From Gammaproteobacteria bacterium (lineage in GTDB: Bacteria > Pseudomonadota > Gammaproteobacteria > Poriferisulfidales > Oxydemutatoraceae): a stretch of 34,752 bases of DNA. The DNA lies in assembly GCA_028817225.1 (NCBI GenBank), contig JAPPQC010000015.1, forward strand, positions 1-34,752. The letters are read 5' to 3'. The translations under genes were made by a program, and so were the position numbers. Below are positions 29,932-34,752 of this stretch, one piece after another (the first letter of the stretch is position 1; every line of letters starts with the position of its first letter). The notes under the pieces were generated by a model. That model had not been told where the DNA came from, did no database searches, and worked only from the letters and a program-made list of their open reading frames with translations.

Positions 29932-32395
29932 ATGCCGCAGTAGCGTGCCACAAGGGACCAACCTGACCGGCAAGACAAACGCCGCCTTTCTCGGATTGGC
30001 GGCGTCTTTTTTTGCGGCATTCGCGGCGTCGGCGGAAGAAGTCGAGCGGCTGGTCGTCGTCGGCTCGCGCGCCGAGCCGCGCACCGTGACCGACACCGCC
30101 GCGCCGGTGGACATCATCACCGGCGCGCAGATTGCGCGCACCGGCATCACCGAGACCTCGCGCCTGATTCAGGCGCTGATTCCGTCGTTCAATTTCTCGG
30201 TTTCCACCATCAGCGACGGCACCGACGCGGTGCGCCCGGCGACGCTGCGCGGCCTCTACCCCGACCAGGTGCTGGTGCTGGTCAACGGCAAGCGCCGCCA
30301 CAACAGCGCGCTGACACACATCAACGGCTCGGTCGGGCGCGGCTCCGCCGGCACCGACCTCAACGCCATTCCGCCGAGCGCGATCGAGCGCATTGAGGTG
30401 CTGCGCGACGGCGCCTCGGCGCAATACGGCTCCGACGCCATCGCCGGCATCATCAACATCGTGCTGAAACGGCAGACCGAGGCGACCGAGGTGTACAACT
30501 ACTTCGGCGAGACCTACCAGGGCGACGGCGACCAGCGGCGCCACAGCGTCAACACCGGCTGGGCGCTGGCCGGCGGCGGCTTTCTGAACCTGTCGCTTGA
30601 ACGGCGCGGGCGCAACCGCACCAACCGCGCAGGCGACGACCCGCGCTGCCAGTACAGCGACCCGTGCACGCTGACCAGCGGCAGGGAGGCCGCCTTCGAC
30701 CGCCTCAACCACCGCTTCGGCGACGCCGAGTCCGACAACTCGTACCTGGCCTTCAATTCGGAAATGCCGCTCGCCGACGCGACGCTCTACGCCTCCGGGA
30801 TATGGTCGCGGCGCGACACGCAGGCGGGCGGCTTCTACCGCCGCGCGCTCGACCGCCGCAACCGCCCGAACATCTACCCGGACGGCTTTCTGCCGATGAT
30901 CAACACCGATGTTGAAGACGCCTCGCTGACTGTCGGCGCGCGCACACAACTCGGCGAGTGGGATGTGGACGCCAGCGTGACGCACGGCAGAAACACCTTT
31001 GAGTTTCGCGTGACCAACTCGCTGAATGTGTCGCTCGGCGACAACAGCCCGCGTTCCGCCGACTCCGGCGAACTGGTGTTCGGACAGACGACCTTCAACC
31101 TCGACGCGGTGAGGCCGCTGAACATCGGCCTGGCCGAACCGCTGAACCTGGCCGCCGGTTACGAATACCGCAGGGATGAATACGAGATCAAGGCGGGCGA
31201 GCCGGACTCTTACCGCGACGGCGGCGAGAACGGCCAGGACGGCACGCCGGGGACGCCGGGGATACAGGTGTTTCCGGGCTTCCGCCCCGAGAACGAGGCC
31301 GACGAGAGCCGCCACAACCACGCCTTCTACATTGACGCCGAAACTTGGCTTTCCGAGCGCCTGCGCGCAGGCGCCGCGGTGCGCTACGAGGATTACAGCG
31401 ACTTCGGCAGCGACCTCAACGGCAAGCTGAGCGCGCGCTATGAATTCTCCGACCGCTTCGCGCTGCGCGGCACGCTGTCGTCGGGGTTTCGCGCGCCGGG
31501 GCTGGCGCAGCATTACTTCGACAATGTCAGCACGCAGTTCAATGTGGAAAACGGCGTGACCGTGGCCAGGGAGACGCTGACCGCGCGCAACGAGGCCGCC
31601 TTCGCGCGCGCCATCGGCGTGGAGGAACTGAAGGAGGAGACATCGTTCAATCTGAGTCTCGGCTTTGTCGCGCGGCCTTTCGACAACCTGTCGCTGTCGG
31701 TGGACGCCTATTTGATTGAGGTGGACGACCGCATCGTGCTGTCGAGCAGGCTCGGCGGCGACCAAATCCGCCCCGAACTGCAAGCCGCGGCGCTCGCCAT
31801 CCTCAACAGGGACTACGGCTTCAACCTGGCCGACATCAGCGGCCTGCGCTTTCAGTTCTTCACCAACGCGATAGACACCCGCACGCGCGGCGTGGATGTC
31901 GTGGCCGAGTGGTCGCACTGGCTTGATCACGGCGCGTCGCTGAAACTGACCGGCGCGGCGAATGTCAATTCCAGCGAGGTGGAGGGCGGCATTGACCTGC
32001 CGGCGGGGCTGACGGCGGGCACCGATTTGTTCAGCGCCAACGAGGTCGGCTACATTGAGAGCGGGCACCCGCGCCAGAGTTACAAGTTTCAGGCGCACTA
32101 CCTGCTGGGCGTGCACGACCTGACGCTGCGGCTGAACCGCTACGGCAGCGTGACTTCCAACTACGACGCCGTGCGCCAGACCTACGGCGCGAGATGGCTT
32201 GCCGACATTGAATACACGCACCATTTCGGCGCGGATGTGGACTGGACCGTCGGCGTCAACAACCTGCTCGACACCCGCCCGGAAAGAAACCTGCCGGAAA
32301 ATTCGTTCAACGGCATTTTCCCGTACAACCGGCGCGCCTCGCCCTTCGACTACAACGGCGGGTTTTACTTCACCAGCCTGAAAGTCTCGTTCTGA
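29915..32395 (+). CDS. TonB-dependent outer-membrane receptor (about 826 aa)
   Basis: The signal peptide has an unusually long basic region, then AAFLGLAASFFAAFAASA with cleavage before EEVERLVVVGSRA (TonB-box-like). The plug domain covers about residues 55-185 (RGLYPDQVLVLVNGKRRH, PPSAIERIEVLRDGASAQYG, DAIAGIINIVLKR). The 22-strand barrel follows and ends in the typical aromatic C-terminus LKVSF. A short collagen-like stretch (DGTPGTPGIQ) lies in one probable outer loop. The start is unclear: the ATG at 29915 lacks a ribosome site and overlaps gene 7; a GTG at 29945 is an alternative. The ligand is unknown; it could be unrelated to the array or import or export related. Confidence 0.88.
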   Translation: MARLRKCRSSVPQGTNLTGKTNAAFLGLAASFFAAFAASAEEVERLVVVGSRAEPRTVTDTAAPVDIITGAQIARTGITETSRLIQALIPSFNFSVSTISDGTDAVRPATLRGLYPDQVLVLVNGKRRHNSALTHINGSVGRGSAGTDLNAIPPSAIERIEVLRDGASAQYGSDAIAGIINIVLKRQTEATEVYNYFGETYQGDGDQRRHSVNTGWALAGGGFLNLSLERRGRNRTNRAGDDPRCQYSDPCTLTSGREAAFDRLNHRFGDAESDNSYLAFNSEMPLADATLYASGIWSRRDTQAGGFYRRALDRRNRPNIYPDGFLPMINTDVEDASLTVGARTQLGEWDVDASVTHGRNTFEFRVTNSLNVSLGDNSPRSADSGELVFGQTTFNLDAVRPLNIGLAEPLNLAAGYEYRRDEYEIKAGEPDSYRDGGENGQDGTPGTPGIQVFPGFRPENEADESRHNHAFYIDAETWLSERLRAGAAVRYEDYSDFGSDLNGKLSARYEFSDRFALRGTLSSGFRAPGLAQHYFDNVSTQFNVENGVTVARETLTARNEAAFARAIGVEELKEETSFNLSLGFVARPFDNLSLSVDAYLIEVDDRIVLSSRLGGDQIRPELQAAALAILNRDYGFNLADISGLRFQFFTNAIDTRTRGVDVVAEWSHWLDHGASLKLTGAANVNSSEVEGGIDLPAGLTAGTDLFSANEVGYIESGHPRQSYKFQAHYLLGVHDLTLRLNRYGSVTSNYDAVRQTYGARWLADIEYTHHFGADVDWTVGVNNLLDTRPERNLPENSFNGIFPYNRRASPFDYNGGFYFTSLKVSF
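29979..30013 (+). terminator. intrinsic terminator inside the TonB-receptor signal peptide
   Basis: ACGCCGCC (29979-29986) and GGCGGCGT (29998-30005) form an 8-bp stem with an 11-nt loop, and seven T follow at 30007-30013. The same bases encode the N-A-A-F-L-G-L-A-A-S-F-F part of the receptor signal peptide. Confidence 0.75.
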
Positions 32396-32609
32396 CAGTT
32401 GGCGGGCCGCGGCGCCCCTTCTGTCGTGCGGGGCGGCGGCGGGCGGGCGCGGCGGCCCGGCCAACCATGCGGCGCGGCGGCGCACCGGAAACGGCGGCAA
32501 CAATGAAGGCGCCGGGCCGCGAACCTGCCAATTTTTCCCTGTCATTCTCTAAAATAAAGGCTGGCGGCGCCGGGCGCGCTGCCGCGCCCGGCAGAGAGGG
32601 CATGAATTG

Positions 32610-34752
32610 ATGAAACGCTGGCAGGACAACAACGGGACATCACGGAAGGCATGGCGCGCCGTTGCGGGCGGCGCGGGCGTCGCTGCTGCGCTGGCGGCGG
32701 TGCTGGTGTGGGTGTCCGGCCAGTGGGGTGAGACGCCGGAGGCGGTTGTGGGGATTCCGGCGGCGGGGCAGGTTCCGGCGTCTGCGGTGGATGATTCGGC
32801 GGCGCAACAATCGGCGTCGGCGCCGTCTGCGGGTGTTCCGGTGAAGTCTTCGCCAATGCCGTCCGCGGGCGGCCCGTTGGCAGAGTCTGCGCCAACGCCT
32901 TCCGCCGATGACTCTGCCGCAGATACGCCAACGCCGTCCGCCCCGCCGGAAACGGTCGAGCGCATGAAACAGGCGCTGCAACAGATAAAGAGCGCGTCCA
33001 TGCCGCCGTCCGAAGCGGCGATTGACGGAAAACGCGAGCGCCTGCTCGTCACACGCCGCCCCGGCATGGCCGAAATGCGCGGCGGCGCGTTCACGCTGCT
33101 GGCCGCGATGCAGGAAGTGGAAATAAGCCACCTTGGGGCGCTCGATATCACCATCGTTGAAGTGCCGGTCGGCTGGGATCTGGATCATCTGCGCCAAATC
33201 ATCGCCGAAGACCCGTCGGTGGAGTCCGCCTCAAGGGACAGCGTGGTGCAGGCGCGAGGCCGGGTCGTGCCGAACGACCCGGATTTCGGTATCCAGCACA
33301 ATCTCAACCAAAGCGGCGATGTGGATGTGGACGCGCCCGAGGCATGGGCCTACACCACCGGCAGCGAAGAGATTGTGGTCGCGGTGATAGACTCCGGCAT
33401 TGATTACAGCCATCTGGACCTGCTGCCCAATCTGTGGGTCAACAGCAGCGAAATCGCGAACAACAACATTGACGACGACGGCAACGGTTATGTTGACGAC
33501 ATCTACGGCGTCAACGCCACCATTGAGGGAGTCGCAGACATCCGCCGGGGAGACCCCTGGGACGACACCGGGCACGGCACAGGGGTGGCCAGCGTGATTG
33601 GCGCACGCGGCAACAACAACGCGCTGCTGGCGGGCATCAACTGGAATGTACGGATTATGAGCATCAAGGCCATAGAAAGCGATAACAGGGGCCTTAGCAG
33701 CTACATTATAACCGGCATAGACTACATCGTGAAAATGAGAAGAGAAAGAAACATCAATATCAAGGTGGTGAACCTCAGTATCGGCTTCACGGTGAACTTG
33801 AAGGAGGACTGCCCGAGGGTATCTGCGCTGCTTTCGCTGTACAGGTCAATTGCCAGGCTCGGGGAAGAGGACATTCTGTTCGTCACATCCTCAGGCAACG
33901 CAGGGAGAGATATTGACTTGCCGGGCCAACCAACGGATGCCCCGGCATGTTTCGACCACGATCATCTCATCGCGGTCGCGTCTCAAACCGTCAGAGGCCG
34001 GCAAGTCATCGGCAATTACGGGATTACATCGGTTGATTTGACGGCCCCCGGCAGCGAGATTCCGACGGCGGGGATACCGAGCCTCTATGCGTGGCGCCCC
34101 CAGTCGCGAAAAGGTTCGCCGGATTCCGGCGTCAAAATTTTCCCCGACGGCCCCGACAGCACGGAATCCGCCGCCGACGCCGCGAGATGGACAGCGGACC
34201 CGCCCTGGGGACGGACGACGGAACAAAAGGTTGGCGGCCTCTATTCCTGGACCGACAGTCCCCGCAGCGCCGGCAATCCCGGTGGACTTTACGCCGGTGA
34301 CCAAAACATTTCGCTGACATCTCCGCCGATTGACCTGAGCGCCTCCACGCCCGGAGAGGTCTGGCTGTTTCTCCGCGCCGACATCAGGACCGCTCTTGAG
34401 TACAGATTCGGCAGCAACGTGAACGTGCCTTGCAGATTTTGTGATGTGCTGTACCTCGAAATGTCCCGCAACTCCACGATGAACTGGACGACAAGAGAGG
34501 CCTGGAGCGGCTTCAACGGGTGGCGGGAGATGTCCGTCGCCATACCGGCCTGGGGCTATAAAAGAGATTTCCGTTTCAGGTTCCGGTTGGACACCAACGC
34601 CGCAACCAATCATGACGGAGTGTACATAGACAATATCCGGATTGTCAGCCACGACACGGGCGCCGACACCACGAGCAGCCGGTCCGGAACCTCTTATGCG
34701 GCGCCTCATGTCGCAGGCGCCGCGGCGCTGCTGTGGGCGCACCGGCCCGGCC
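32610..34752 (+). CDS. membrane-anchored or secreted S8 subtilisin-like protease with MAM-like insert (3' truncated by window)
   Basis: The frame is open from the ATG at 32610 to the window end (714 codons); a stop lies outside. A signal or anchor segment is at residues 17-36, followed by a Pro/Ala/Ser linker (about 40-115) and an inhibitor-I9-like propeptide (about 140-215). The catalytic triad is Asp261 in VAVIDSGID, His322 in DTGHGTGVA and Ser695 in RSGTSYAAPHVAG, with the oxyanion Asn near 430 in SSGNAG. Between Asn and Ser sits about 200 residues of a MAM/immune-inhibitor-A-like beta domain (YSWTDSP, SLTSPPIDLS, GVYIDNIRIV). The ATG at 32610 has GAGAGGG upstream. A role in processing the array peptides is only a guess. 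Confidence 0.88.
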   Translation, partial: MKRWQDNNGTSRKAWRAVAGGAGVAAALAAVLVWVSGQWGETPEAVVGIPAAGQVPASAVDDSAAQQSASAPSAGVPVKSSPMPSAGGPLAESAPTPSADDSAADTPTPSAPPETVERMKQALQQIKSASMPPSEAAIDGKRERLLVTRRPGMAEMRGGAFTLLAAMQEVEISHLGALDITIVEVPVGWDLDHLRQIIAEDPSVESASRDSVVQARGRVVPNDPDFGIQHNLNQSGDVDVDAPEAWAYTTGSEEIVVAVIDSGIDYSHLDLLPNLWVNSSEIANNNIDDDGNGYVDDIYGVNATIEGVADIRRGDPWDDTGHGTGVASVIGARGNNNALLAGINWNVRIMSIKAIESDNRGLSSYIITGIDYIVKMRRERNINIKVVNLSIGFTVNLKEDCPRVSALLSLYRSIARLGEEDILFVTSSGNAGRDIDLPGQPTDAPACFDHDHLIAVASQTVRGRQVIGNYGITSVDLTAPGSEIPTAGIPSLYAWRPQSRKGSPDSGVKIFPDGPDSTESAADAARWTADPPWGRTTEQKVGGLYSWTDSPRSAGNPGGLYAGDQNISLTSPPIDLSASTPGEVWLFLRADIRTALEYRFGSNVNVPCRFCDVLYLEMSRNSTMNWTTREAWSGFNGWREMSVAIPAWGYKRDFRFRFRLDTNAATNHDGVYIDNIRIVSHDTGADTTSSRSGTSYAAPHVAGAAALLWAHRPG

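Larger units (their letters stand above)
25640..30013 (+). repeat. tandem array of NHLP peptide-precursor cassettes
   Basis: Seven paralogous genes at about 560-680 bp spacing. A full cassette is: upstream box and promoter, about 45-nt leader, precursor gene, covarying hairpin, intrinsic terminator, and a conserved GC-rich spacer (with AACGGCGGAAAATGGCGGTT) leading to the next box. Genes 4 and 5 share one promoter and terminator. Non-coding parts are as conserved as the leaders; the coding segment after G-G is the variable part. Spacing and content exclude CRISPR. Confidence 0.88.

Noticed and set aside
25640..30013. CRISPR array or insertion-sequence cluster as explanation of the repeats
   Set aside because: Period is about 560-680 bp with coding genes inside, no 25-40-bp repeat-spacer pattern, no cas genes, no transposase and no terminal inverted repeats.
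32396..32609. tRNA or small RNA gene between the receptor and the protease
   Set aside because: The stretch is GC-rich with weak imperfect hairpins and a TAAAAT-like hexamer at 32550-32555, but no cloverleaf, no T-run terminator and no clear -35.

Overview
The window comes from a GC-rich Gram-negative bacterium, most likely a gammaproteobacterium. The evidence is the gene order: ispB divergent from rplU-rpmA-obgE, trxA next to rho, OxyR with both redox cysteines, a TonB-dependent receptor and a YkuD L,D-transpeptidase. No genus can be named from the sequence alone. Almost all DNA is strongly GC-rich, so most long open frames opposite or across the real genes are shadows. No tRNA, rRNA, CRISPR array, integrase or transposase was seen.

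Layout. 1-805: end of a membrane protein and two small conserved-looking hypothetical genes. 806-4500: a sharply AT-rich island with a Z1-domain DEAD-like ATPase, a small unknown protein and a convergent SPPY-type DNA methyltransferase; this looks like a compact, acquired restriction-modification or defence locus. 4502-9112 (minus): an operon ispB - Atm1-like ABC exporter - AlkA-like glycosylase - DUF457/YdjM-like membrane protein, with three tandem 58-bp copies of the last gene's 5' end at the junction. 9205-12116 (plus): a small unknown gene, rplU, rpmA, obgE, folB, folK. 12287-12652: an orphan NHLP-type (nitrile-hydratase-like leader) peptide precursor. 12702-25467: housekeeping genes (pteridine-reductase-like SDR, uppP, cca, an epimerase, a TPR/L,D-transpeptidase pair, an M14 peptidase, trxA, rho, purD, purH, oxyR).

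25640-30013 is the most unusual region: seven tandem precursor genes with NHLP-type leaders ending in a G-G cleavage motif. Six have short, Cys-free, Gly/Ala-rich hydrophobic cores and one has a hydrophilic core. Six of the seven have their own near-identical promoter (TTGACA, 16 bp, TAATCT) below a 20-bp upstream box. Four have a clear covarying hairpin after the gene, with a degenerate fifth, and most cassettes end in a strong intrinsic terminator. Leaders and non-coding flanks are conserved while cores diverge, so the locus looks like a diversifying family of secreted membrane-active peptides. The same 20-bp box lies upstream of the orphan precursor and of rho. The last terminator of the array lies inside the signal-peptide codons of the TonB-dependent receptor that follows. 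A secreted S8 protease with a MAM-like insert runs off the right edge. No maturase or C39-type exporter is present, so these must lie elsewhere if they exist.

A second theme is tandem duplication: the 58-bp repeat (alkA/ydjM junction), a 69-bp repeat (before uppP), a 21-bp in-frame repeat (inside purH) and the precursor array itself.
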